From an uncultured Pseudomonadota bacterium (GTDB taxonomy: Bacteria; Pseudomonadota; Gammaproteobacteria; Burkholderiales; Burkholderiaceae_C), in NCBI GenBank assembly GCA_900320815.1, contig ONTY01000066.1, positions 1-6,947 on the forward strand: a stretch of 6,947 nt of DNA. Reading direction: 5' to 3'. The position numbers and the translations under genes are program-made. A model generated the notes under the pieces. It was not told the DNA's origin. It ran no database searches and was given only the letters and a program-made list of their open reading frames with translations. Positions 1-5,984 of the stretch are shown piece by piece (position 1 is the stretch's first letter; every line of letters begins with the position of its first letter).

Positions 1-509
1 AGCACGGCGGCGGCAATCAGCCGCGCGGCGGGGTCGGCGATGGCGCTGACGGTGGCATGCGCGGCTTCGGGCGTGGCGGCGGTGGCGGGTGCGGCGAGGA
101 GGGCGGCGGTGGCGCGGTGCGCGGCGGGCAGCAGGGCGAGGTCATACGGCTGCGGCGCGGCGTGCAGATAGCGCGCGTAGGCGGCTTCCTGGGCGCCGGC
201 GTCTTGAGCAAGGGCCTCGTACGCGGCGCAGGCACCAAACTCCAGCCCAGCAGTGCGTGCGGCGCAGGCGGCCAGTTCCAGGCGTGCAAGCATGTCCAGC
301 CGTGCGCTGGCGCTGATGGCGGCGCGCGCCTTGCGCCATTCGCGCTCGGCCTGACTGCTTTTCCCCTGCAGGTGCGCGGCAAAGGCGCGCTCGTGCGCGG
401 CGAAGGCATTGGTGTGCCAGTCAGGCACGGGGGCACTGGCGCAGCCAGCCAGCAGCAAGGTGGCGGCGACGGCCAGCAGGGCAAGAGCAGGGAAGTAGCG
501 ATGCCTCAT
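1..509 (-). CDS. Uncharacterised lipoprotein, C-terminal part outside the window
   Basis: The frame is open from an ATG at 509 to the window edge (169 codons seen, end missing). The protein starts with a lipoprotein signal: basic MRHRYF, a hydrophobic run, then lipobox LAGC with the lipidated Cys at residue 23. Residue +2 is Ala, so there is no inner-membrane retention Asp and an outer-membrane location is likely. The rest is Ala-rich and probably all helical, with two Cys near residues 84 and 97 and a stretch 'ADPAARLIAAAVL' at the window edge. The start ATG overlaps the stop of the MCE gene (ATGA, 506-509), so translation is probably coupled. That position is where MCE operons often encode an auxiliary outer-membrane lipoprotein (PqiC type), but I see no PqiC-like motif. 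It resembles, from memory, uncharacterised Burkholderiales lipoproteins. Lipoprotein call is strong; function is unknown. Confidence 0.85.
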   Translation of the reverse strand, partial: MRHRYFPALALLAVAATLLLAGCASAPVPDWHTNAFAAHERAFAAHLQGKSSQAEREWRKARAAISASARLDMLARLELAACAARTAGLEFGACAAYEALAQDAGAQEAAYARYLHAAPQPYDLALLPAAHRATAALLAAPATAATPEAAHATVSAIADPAARLIAAAV

Positions 510-1537
510 GGCAGTTTGATACCCGGCTTGTCACCGCTGGCAAAGGGCCAGCGGCGCCCCAGGCTGTTCATCAGGGTTTCGGCGCGCTGCAGGTTGGCCT
601 CAACCTCCTCGCGCAACTCATGCAAATCGTTTGTGGCAGCGCGCGTGTTGCCGCTGATGGCTTTGGCGTCGCCAAGGACGGCGTCGATGTGTTTGATGCT
701 GCCGCGCAACTCGCCTATCAGCCCATGAAGCTGGCGCATGGCCGTTTGCGCATCGCGTGTCAGCCCCTTGGGGCCGAGAACTTGGGCGTTGGCGTTTTTG
801 GTCAGTGCTCCCAGGCGACGCAAGAGGGTGTCGGCGCCTTCGAGCACGCGGGTGGTGCGCTCGATGAGGGCGGCGGCGCGTCGGGCGTCTTCGGCGTCAC
901 CAGTCAGGGCGGCAAGCAGCCCGCCCTGATGCGGGGCAGCAAGGCGCTGCGTGATTTCTTGCACATCCAGCAGCGCACCGGCCAGTGCAGAGTCGGCGGC
1001 GGTGAGCTGCTCCAAGTTGCGCAGCAGGGCGCGCGCCTCGGCCAACAGCAGCGGCAGCTCGGCGGTCAGGTCGCCGCGCAGCAACTCGCGCTGGCTGCCT
1101 GCGGGCAAGGGCGGGTCATCGGGCACGTTGGTGATGGCGCGCAGCCGCGCAGCGCCGACGATGCTCTTTTCCAGCAAAAACACGCTGCTGGTGCGCAGCC
1201 AGTGGCGCGCGGCGCGTGCGTCCACGTTGACATGCACGCGCGCGCGCACATTTCCTTCCTTGTCTCTGGTTGGTCTGATTTCGCGCACGCGCCCGATGGG
1301 AAAGCCGACAAAACTCATCTCCATACCCACGCTAATGCCCTCGGAGTCTTCGCAGATGAGATACAGCGGCTGCCACGTCCTGAAAGCGCCACGGATGTGC
1401 AGCAGGTAATACGCGCCGCCGATGAGCAGCGCCGCCATCAGCGCCAGCAGCGCGAGGGCGCGTGCGTGCAGGCGGCGCGGGGAGATGAACAGGGCGCTGC
1501 CATCGTCATCGGGCGGCAGGGCGGGGGAAGCGGACAT
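506..1537 (-). CDS. MCE-domain (MlaD-like) lipid-transport substrate-binding protein
   Basis: The 343-residue protein has a short cytoplasmic N terminus, one membrane segment at about residues 27-47, and an MCE domain at about 55-155 ('GISVGMEMSFVGFPIGRVREI', then 'SSVFLLEKSIVGAARLRAI' and a 'LPAGS' segment before the domain end). A long helical region follows (about 158-325) and the tail is 'RRWPFASGDKPGIKLP'. MCE proteins are anchored in the inner membrane, form hexameric rings or tubes in the periplasm and carry phospholipids or other lipids between the membranes with an MlaE-type permease. The length and long helical tail are more like PqiB/YebT-type or betaproteobacterial single-MCE proteins than E. 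coli MlaD (about 180 residues). It lies 14 bp downstream of the permease and overlaps the lipoprotein by 4 bp. No clear Shine-Dalgarno sequence precedes the ATG. Family call is firm; the lipid carried is not known. Confidence 0.93.
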   Translation of the reverse strand: MSASPALPPDDDGSALFISPRRLHARALALLALMAALLIGGAYYLLHIRGAFRTWQPLYLICEDSEGISVGMEMSFVGFPIGRVREIRPTRDKEGNVRARVHVNVDARAARHWLRTSSVFLLEKSIVGAARLRAITNVPDDPPLPAGSQRELLRGDLTAELPLLLAEARALLRNLEQLTAADSALAGALLDVQEITQRLAAPHQGGLLAALTGDAEDARRAAALIERTTRVLEGADTLLRRLGALTKNANAQVLGPKGLTRDAQTAMRQLHGLIGELRGSIKHIDAVLGDAKAISGNTRAATNDLHELREEVEANLQRAETLMNSLGRRWPFASGDKPGIKLP

Positions 1538-1551
1538 AGGATGTTGGGGTA

Positions 1552-2409
1552 TCAGTAATAGTTGCTGACGAGCGCGGCAATTTCAATGAGCAGCATGAGT
1601 GTTGCCATGTGGATGAGGCCGCGCAGCTCCAGGCTGGTGCGCGAGGCGCGCGCTGGGGCATCGCGCAGCGCCTGCGCCAGCGGCATGAGCGCGGTGGCAA
1701 AGGCGAACGCCAGCGTTTTCGCAATCAGGATGAGGACGACAGGGCGGCTGAAGATTTGCCCGACGGCGTGGTTGAACGAGCGCAGCCCGGTGAGCGTGAA
1801 GCCGCGCACGCCCACATACGCCAGCACCAGCGCCAGCAGCGCGCTGAGCATTGCCAGCAGCGCCACGGCAAAGGCGGCAGCTGCTGCGCGCGGCAGCACC
1901 AGCAGCGCCAGTGGCTCGCAGCCTGCGTCGCGCATGCGCTGTATGGCGCCATCGCGCCGCAGGCGAAAGAGGGCATTGCCCTCTGGCACGCTGTAGTTCA
2001 CGGCTACAAAGAGGGCTGCGGCCAGCGGCAGGATTTCCAGCACCAGCACGCGCACCACGGTATCGATCGCATACGTTGCCAGCCCGTAGGAGTAGGCTGT
2101 AACCATGACGATGTGAATGAGCACGATGCTCAGCAGCAGCATCAGCGCCGTAAAGCCCGGCAGCACCGGTCCGGCAGCCAGATAGATGTGGCGCAGCACA
2201 GCCTGCCGCACCCGCGCACTGCGCCACACCGCCGGCATGGTCGCCAGCACCACAAGCTGCGCGCCGAGCATCAGCACACGCCAGGCGCCCATGAGCGCGT
2301 GCAGCGGCGCGCGCACAAAACGCGGCAGGCGTGCCCAAAGCAGGCTGGGCCAGGCTGTAGACAGGAAGGTGGGCATAGAGCAGGCGGAAGCGGTGTTGCA
2401 GGGCAGCAT
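1552..2409 (-). CDS. MlaE-like ABC transporter permease, divergent
   Basis: The 285-residue product from the ATG at 2409 is an integral membrane protein with hydrophobic segments near residues 43-60, 84-106, 120-138, 170-200, 222-245 and 264-282. The stretch 'RMRDAGCEPLALLVLPR' (158-174) matches the MlaE-family cytoplasmic coupling segment (usually 'ALGVDPxRxLVxPR'), and 'EILPLAAALFVAV' precedes it as in the family. The usual small-residue 'GRVGAAIAAELG' stretch is replaced by 'NYSVPEGNALFRL', so it is a distant member. It should be the membrane core of the MCE lipid transporter encoded next. No ATPase gene lies between it and the MCE gene. The start is uncertain: the ATG at 2409 has only AAGG two bases upstream, and an in-frame ATG at 2376 is an equally reasonable choice; the frame also stays open to an ATG at 2523 inside the intergenic repeat, which I do not favour. 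Confidence 0.82.
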   Translation of the reverse strand: MLPCNTASACSMPTFLSTAWPSLLWARLPRFVRAPLHALMGAWRVLMLGAQLVVLATMPAVWRSARVRQAVLRHIYLAAGPVLPGFTALMLLLSIVLIHIVMVTAYSYGLATYAIDTVVRVLVLEILPLAAALFVAVNYSVPEGNALFRLRRDGAIQRMRDAGCEPLALLVLPRAAAAAFAVALLAMLSALLALVLAYVGVRGFTLTGLRSFNHAVGQIFSRPVVLILIAKTLAFAFATALMPLAQALRDAPARASRTSLELRGLIHMATLMLLIEIAALVSNYY

Positions 2410-2479
2410 TGCCTTGGGGCGGCGGCGATGATAGCGGTGCGCTACTCTGGAAAAATGGCCTCCACAATTCGTGTATTCT

Positions 2480-2541
2480 TGGAGTATGGCAATTGATGCC
2501 CGCGATATATGCCGGCAATGCAAACTTTATAATTGGAGTAT
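2480..2541 (+). repeat. Modular intergenic element, copy 1 (62 bp)
   Basis: Reads TGGAGTAT (2480-2487), 10-nt spacer, GCCCGC (2498-2503), 7-nt spacer, GCCGGC (2511-2516), AAT plus 14 nt, TGGAGTAT (2534-2541). The two outer boxes are direct repeats 54 bp apart; the inner hexamers can pair at five of six positions. The same box order and spacing recur at 5887-5947 and 6505-6565 in the opposite orientation. It lies between the divergent permease and moxR genes and holds the putative moxR -10. It may be a dispersed repeat or a compound protein-binding site. Confidence 0.7.
2528..2533 (+). promoter_or_regulatory. Candidate -10 box for the moxR operon
   Basis: A perfect TATAAT lies 62 bp upstream of the moxR ATG, in the AT-rich spacer of repeat copy 1. 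No TTGACA-like -35 sits 16-18 bp upstream (the sequence there is GATATAT next to the GCCGGC core), so it would need an activator or be weak, or the match may be chance in an AT-rich stretch. Confidence 0.4.
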
Positions 2542-2553
2542 TTGATACACTCC
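2535..2553. promoter_or_regulatory. Dyad just after the moxR -10, possible operator
   Basis: GGAGT (2535-2539) is mirrored by ACTCC (2549-2553), with an inner GTAT-TTG-ATAC palindrome at 2538-2548. It starts two bases after the TATAAT and covers the expected transcription start, a usual place for a repressor site. The arms are short and no regulator is identified. Confidence 0.25.
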
Positions 2554-2595
2554 TGTTCATTTTGAAGCTGGTGTATCTGCTACCTTCCACGCCCC

Positions 2596-3516
2596 ATGAA
2601 TGTCACAGAAAAAATCCAGGCCATCCTTGGCCAACTGAACTCGGTGATCGCAGGCAAGGCGCCGCAGGTGCAAGACAGCGTCACCTGCCTGCTCGCGGGC
2701 GGGCACCTGCTCATTGAAGACGTGCCCGGCGTGGGCAAGACGACGCTTGCCAGCGCGCTGGCGCGCACCTTCGGGCTGCAATTTGCGCGCGTGCAGTTCA
2801 CTGCCGACCTCATGCCCAGCGACTTGACGGGCGTGTCGGTGTATGACCGGGGCAAGGAAGACTTCATCTTTCACCCCGGCCCCGTGTTCACGCAGGTGCT
2901 GCTGGCCGACGAAATCAACCGCGCCAGCCCCAAGACGCAAAGCGCACTGCTGGAGGCGATGGAAGAGCGCCAGGTGAGCGTGGAAGGCGCCACGCGCGCG
3001 CTGCCGCAGCCGTTTTTCGTCATTGCCACGCAAAACCCCTTTGAGCAGCTTGGCACCTATGCGCTGCCCGAGTCGCAGCTTGACCGCTTTCTGATGCGCA
3101 TCAGCCTGGGCTACCCCGAGCGCGCCGCCGAGCGCGAGCTGCTCTGCGGCCAGAACCGCCGCGACATCCTCGCCGGGCTGCCCGCCGTGCTGGGCGCGGG
3201 CGAACTCGCCGCGCTGCAGGCCGCCGTGGGACGCGTGCACGCATCCGACGCGCTGCTTGACTACGTGCAAGACATCGTCGCCGCCACGCGCAGCGGACGC
3301 TGGTTTGTGCAGGGGCTGTCGCCGCGCGCCGGCATCGCCTTGCTGCACGCCGCACGCGCGCAGGCACTCATTGAAGGGCGCGACTACGTCGCCCCCGACG
3401 ACGTGCAAGCCATCCTGCCGCAGTGCACCGCGCACCGCATGGTGCCCGTGGCCGATGCCGGGCGCGGCGCCGTGGAGCAGGTGCGCGCCATGATTGACGA
3501 GGTGCCGCTGCCATGA
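2596..3516 (+). CDS. MoxR-family AAA+ ATPase
   Basis: The 306-residue protein carries the full MoxR set: Walker A 'EDVPGVGKTT' (41-50, Lys48), the family stretch 'RVQFTADLMPSDLTG' (65-79), Walker B 'VLLADEINRA' (101-110, Asp105-Glu106), 'QSALLEAMEERQVSV' (115-129), sensor 1 'ATQNPFEQLGTY' (144-155), arginine finger region 'LPESQLDRF' (157-165) and sensor 2 'SPRA' (242-245). MoxR ATPases act as chaperones that insert cofactors or mature partner proteins, usually together with a DUF58 or VWA protein. A DUF58 gene follows two genes downstream. The ATG at 2596 is the first in frame and leaves the normal length before Walker A; no Shine-Dalgarno sequence is visible. The stop overlaps the next start by 4 bp. 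Expected in the cytoplasm. The physiological client cannot be named from the sequence. Confidence 0.96.
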   Translation: MNVTEKIQAILGQLNSVIAGKAPQVQDSVTCLLAGGHLLIEDVPGVGKTTLASALARTFGLQFARVQFTADLMPSDLTGVSVYDRGKEDFIFHPGPVFTQVLLADEINRASPKTQSALLEAMEERQVSVEGATRALPQPFFVIATQNPFEQLGTYALPESQLDRFLMRISLGYPERAAERELLCGQNRRDILAGLPAVLGAGELAALQAAVGRVHASDALLDYVQDIVAATRSGRWFVQGLSPRAGIALLHAARAQALIEGRDYVAPDDVQAILPQCTAHRMVPVADAGRGAVEQVRAMIDEVPLP

Positions 3517-4889
3517 AGCGGCTCGCCTTGCCGCACGCTTGGCGCAGCCGTTTTTGGGACCGCGTTTTGGCGGGTCTCTTTATCGCTGCTGCCACACTGG
3601 TTGCGGCCGTGGCATGGCAGCGGCCAGCGCGTGACCCGAAGCTGGCATTTTTTAGCCCGGAAATATATCCAGAAGAATTGGCGCGCCACACCTGGCTGGG
3701 CATGATCAATAACGTCTATACGCCTGAAAAACTGCGCCGCAGCCTGGAAACCGCGCGCCAGCAGGGCGCGCGCCTGCAGCTTGATTTCAGCCCCATTTTT
3801 CTGCGCAAGCACCAGGATATTCACACAACGTACCAAAGCAACGGCCAGTTGCAGCAAAAATCCTTTTCTCCCCTGCCCAGTCACAAAGTCAAGCGCCCCA
3901 ATACATACAGCGAACTCAAGCGTTTGATAGCACCGACTGCACCCATTCTCAAAAAATACCGCCGCCAAATCGCTGCCATTTTTATCGCCGACGAACCCTA
4001 TTTGCACGGCATCAGCCGCAGCGAACTGGAGCGCGCTGCGCGCAGCGTGCGCCACTTGCTGGCAGAAAACGGGCTGCACGATGTGCCGCTGGGCGTCACT
4101 TTTGCTGGCGCCATGTTTCATCCCGGCTTTGCTGCCATGATAGCGGGTCAGGCAAATGCGTATGTGGCAGACATTGAACAGTATTATCAAAATATCCGTG
4201 GCGATGAAAGCGAAGAAAGCCGGCGCTGGATTGAAGCCTATTCCCAAAATCGCCTCACCACCTACGACCTGGCGGGCAATATCTACACCGGCGGCGGCAT
4301 CCCCGAAGGGGTGGACATCATTGCCTACGACCTGTATACCGCCTCGCTGCTGCAAGATACCCTGCACGCGCACACGCTGGCATGGTTTGCAGAACTCGGC
4401 GCCAGCGCGGCATGCACGCCATTCAAAAACACCTCCATGCCTCAGGTGCGAACTCAATTGAGCTTTTATTCAGACGACAATGCCGGCGCCGCCCCCGGCG
4501 CACAAGAAGCCGATAACGCCCTGCTGAACGCCATATTCACCTGCAAATCTGAATCCATGCTGCAGCTGCTCAAAAAACACGCACCCAAAGGCACGACACT
4601 GCAACTGTGGGGCGAGTCCAGCGCCAACGGATTTCTTGATTTCGACGCGCGTGGCAATAAAAAAAACGAACAGTCGCAGGCTCTGATTGCGGCGCGCGTG
4701 CGCAGTGAAATGCAGCGCACGCTGGATTTTTATCAGCGCCGGCGCCGAGACTATGCCGGCGGCCTCATTTTTTTCATTTGGGACGATACCGTTGACATCA
4801 CCATCAATTTACCCATTTCAGGCGCGCGCTCCGTGCCCGGTGCGCCAGCGATGGTGTTTGAAAAAATTGGTAAACGCCGTCCGCACTAG
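3513..4889 (+). CDS. Unrecognised membrane-anchored protein, possible TIM-barrel hydrolase
   Basis: I do not recognise this 458-residue protein. A signal anchor at about residues 17-35 follows a basic N terminus, so the rest should be periplasmic. The body alternates hydrophobic strands and helices: 'ARLQLDFSP' (86-94), 'IAAIFIADEP' (153-162), 'VPLGVTFAG' (191-199), 'GVDIIAYDLY' (266-275), 'TLQLWGES' (362-369) and 'GGLIFFIWDD' (416-425). Strand ends with Asp-Glu-Pro (160-162) and Gly-Glu (367-368) resemble the acid/base and nucleophile sites of barrel glycoside hydrolases; this is inference, not a family match. GAGG at 3499-3502 is a suitable Shine-Dalgarno sequence, and the ATG overlaps the moxR stop (ATGA). 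Codon use is visibly more AT-rich than in both neighbours, suggesting a different history. It sits where it could be the substrate or effector of the MoxR/DUF58 pair. Confidence 0.85.
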   Translation: MKRLALPHAWRSRFWDRVLAGLFIAAATLVAAVAWQRPARDPKLAFFSPEIYPEELARHTWLGMINNVYTPEKLRRSLETARQQGARLQLDFSPIFLRKHQDIHTTYQSNGQLQQKSFSPLPSHKVKRPNTYSELKRLIAPTAPILKKYRRQIAAIFIADEPYLHGISRSELERAARSVRHLLAENGLHDVPLGVTFAGAMFHPGFAAMIAGQANAYVADIEQYYQNIRGDESEESRRWIEAYSQNRLTTYDLAGNIYTGGGIPEGVDIIAYDLYTASLLQDTLHAHTLAWFAELGASAACTPFKNTSMPQVRTQLSFYSDDNAGAAPGAQEADNALLNAIFTCKSESMLQLLKKHAPKGTTLQLWGESSANGFLDFDARGNKKNEQSQALIAARVRSEMQRTLDFYQRRRRDYAGGLIFFIWDDTVDITINLPISGARSVPGAPAMVFEKIGKRRPH

Positions 4890-4898
4890 CAAAACGCC

Positions 4899-5909
4899 AT
4901 GACCGCTTCCTCCCTGCCCCCCTGGGCGTTGCATGCGCGGCTGCGGCGGCGCATCCAGCGCTGGTTCCTGCGCATCCCGCCCGCCGACACGCTGCTGCTG
5001 GACCACCGCAACACCTACATCCTGCCCACGCGCGCCGGCTTCATGCTTGCCGCCACGCTCATCGTGCTGCTCATTGCCTCCATCAACTACCAGCTCGGTC
5101 TGGGCTACCTGCTCACTTTCTTGCTAGCGGGCTGCACGGCGTCGGGCATGTGGGTGGCGCACAGCACATTGCGCGGGCTGCGGCTGCATATGAGCGCGCC
5201 GCAGCCGCTGTTCGCCGGCGCATTGGCTGTGCTGGACGTGGTGCTGGCCAACGAGCGCCGCACGCCACGCGTTGCCATTGCGCTGGCGCTGCACGGCACG
5301 CAAAACTGGTCTTGGGCGGATGTGCCCGCGCAGGGGCGCGCGAGTGTGCAGCTCAGTTTCAAACCCGCGCGCCGTGGGTTGCACACGCTGCCTGCGCTCA
5401 CCGTGCAAACGCTCTTTCCGATGGGGGCATTTCGCGTCTGGTCCGTCTGGCGCCCCGCCGCGCAGGTGCTGGTGTGGCCCGCACCCGAAACCTCGCCCCC
5501 GCCGCTGCCACCAGGTCAGCCCACAGCAGGCGCCGGCATTGCCAGCGGCGCGCGTGCGGCTGGCGAGTTTGACGGCGTGCGCGCCTACCGCCCCGGCGAT
5601 GGCATGCGCCTGATCGTGTGGAAAAAATTCGCCCGCGCCGGTGAACTCGTCTCGCGCGACGCCATGCAGATGCAGCAGCGCCAGCTCTGGCTGGACTTTT
5701 CGCTCACTGGGGCGATGGAGGCGGAAGCGCGCCTCTCGCGCCTGGCCGCCTGGGTGCTCGCCGCCGACGCGCAAGGGCTGGATTACGGCCTGCGGCTGCC
5801 CGGCACAGAAATCCCCCCCGACCAGGGCGCTCCCCAGCGCCTGCGCTGCCTGCAGGCGCTGGCGCTGTGGGGGCAGCCAGCAGCAGATACTCCACTTGAT
5901 AAACAATGA
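4899..5909 (+). CDS. DUF58-domain protein, partner of MoxR
   Basis: The 336-residue protein has a basic N-terminal segment (about 13-25), two adjacent membrane helices at about 46-63 and 66-86, a beta-rich middle ('RRGLHTLPALTVQTLFPMG', 158-176) and the DUF58 signature 'EFDGVRAYRPGDGMRLIVWK' (223-242) followed by 'KFARAGELVSRD' (243-254). DUF58 proteins are routinely encoded beside MoxR ATPases and are thought to act as membrane-bound partners in maturation or delivery of clients. The start lies 9 bp after the stop of the preceding gene; no Shine-Dalgarno sequence is evident, so expression may depend on upstream translation. The last seven codons (Asp330 to Gln336) and the stop lie inside repeat copy 2, so the native C terminus may have been replaced. 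The transglutaminase-like gene that often comes next is not present. Confidence 0.93.
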   Translation: MTASSLPPWALHARLRRRIQRWFLRIPPADTLLLDHRNTYILPTRAGFMLAATLIVLLIASINYQLGLGYLLTFLLAGCTASGMWVAHSTLRGLRLHMSAPQPLFAGALAVLDVVLANERRTPRVAIALALHGTQNWSWADVPAQGRASVQLSFKPARRGLHTLPALTVQTLFPMGAFRVWSVWRPAAQVLVWPAPETSPPPLPPGQPTAGAGIASGARAAGEFDGVRAYRPGDGMRLIVWKKFARAGELVSRDAMQMQQRQLWLDFSLTGAMEAEARLSRLAAWVLAADAQGLDYGLRLPGTEIPPDQGAPQRLRCLQALALWGQPAADTPLDKQ

Positions 5910-5911
5910 TT

Positions 5912-5930
5912 GCCGGCTTGTTATGCCGGC
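5912..5930 (+). terminator. Hairpin after the moxR-DUF58 operon, no U tract
   Basis: GCCGGC, 7-nt loop TTGTTAT, GCCGGC forms a perfect six-pair GC stem two bases after the DUF58 stop (5907-5909). Its position suggests it ends or protects the operon transcript, but the bases that follow (GATGATATAAT) are not a U tract, so an intrinsic terminator is doubtful. It is also the core of repeat copy 2. Confidence 0.35.
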
Positions 5931-5935
5931 GATGA

Positions 5936-5941
5936 TATAAT
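5936..5941 (+). promoter_or_regulatory. Candidate -10 box for the acidic DUF4303-like gene
   Basis: Perfect TATAAT 43 bp upstream of the ATG at 5985, inside repeat copy 2. TTGCCG at 5910-5915 is the nearest -35 resemblance but is 20 bp away, longer than the usual 16-18. The gene has its own ribosome binding site and follows a hairpin, which fits a separate promoter here. Confidence 0.45.
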
Positions 5942-5970
5942 ACCCCATCAATCTTCCCGTTCATCCAACG

Positions 5971-5976
5971 AAAGGA
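5971..5976 (+). promoter_or_regulatory. Ribosome binding site deciding the start at 5985
   Basis: AAAGGA lies 8 nt before the ATG at 5985. It rules against the in-frame upstream ATG at 5910, which has no such site and would add 25 residues read through the repeat. An out-of-frame ATG at 5980 is too close to the site. Confidence 0.75.
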
Positions 5977-5984
5977 CGTATGCC

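Larger units (their letters stand above)
5887..5947 (-). repeat. Modular intergenic element, copy 2 (61 bp)
   Basis: Read on the minus strand: TGGGGTAT (5947-5940), 9-nt spacer, GCCGGC (5930-5925), 7-nt spacer, GCCGGC (5917-5912), AAT plus 14 nt, TGGAGTAT (5894-5887). Outer boxes are 53 bp apart. Over the 31 bp from the second hexamer to the right box it matches copy 1 at about 21 positions by hand alignment, nearly all in the boxes. It overlaps the 3' end of the DUF58 gene and carries a TATAAT on the plus strand. Confidence 0.7.

Noticed and set aside
57..728. 223-codon plus-strand frame opposite the lipoprotein gene
   Set aside because: The minus strand encodes a protein with a convincing lipobox; the plus frame starts with an unnatural Gly-rich run and spans two genes.
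1544..1552. TTGGGGTAT between the permease and MCE genes as a fourth copy of the element
   Set aside because: Only one box matches; the core hexamers and the second box are not found at the expected distances, and the expected region is permease coding sequence.
620..1558. 312-codon open frame on the plus strand opposite the MCE gene
   Set aside because: Antisense shadow of a clear MCE-domain gene; composition is low-complexity and shows no family features.
1609..2496. 295-codon plus-strand frame opposite the permease gene
   Set aside because: Gln/His-rich antisense reading of a hydrophobic membrane protein; no plausible fold.
2557..3435. 292-codon minus-strand frame opposite moxR
   Set aside because: Antisense of a fully conserved MoxR gene; long only because the sequence is GC-rich.
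3384..4457. 357-codon minus-strand frame opposite the unknown coupled gene and the end of moxR
   Set aside because: I compared both strands: the plus frame has a signal anchor, Shine-Dalgarno site and operon overlaps, whereas the minus frame crosses a gene boundary and lacks these.
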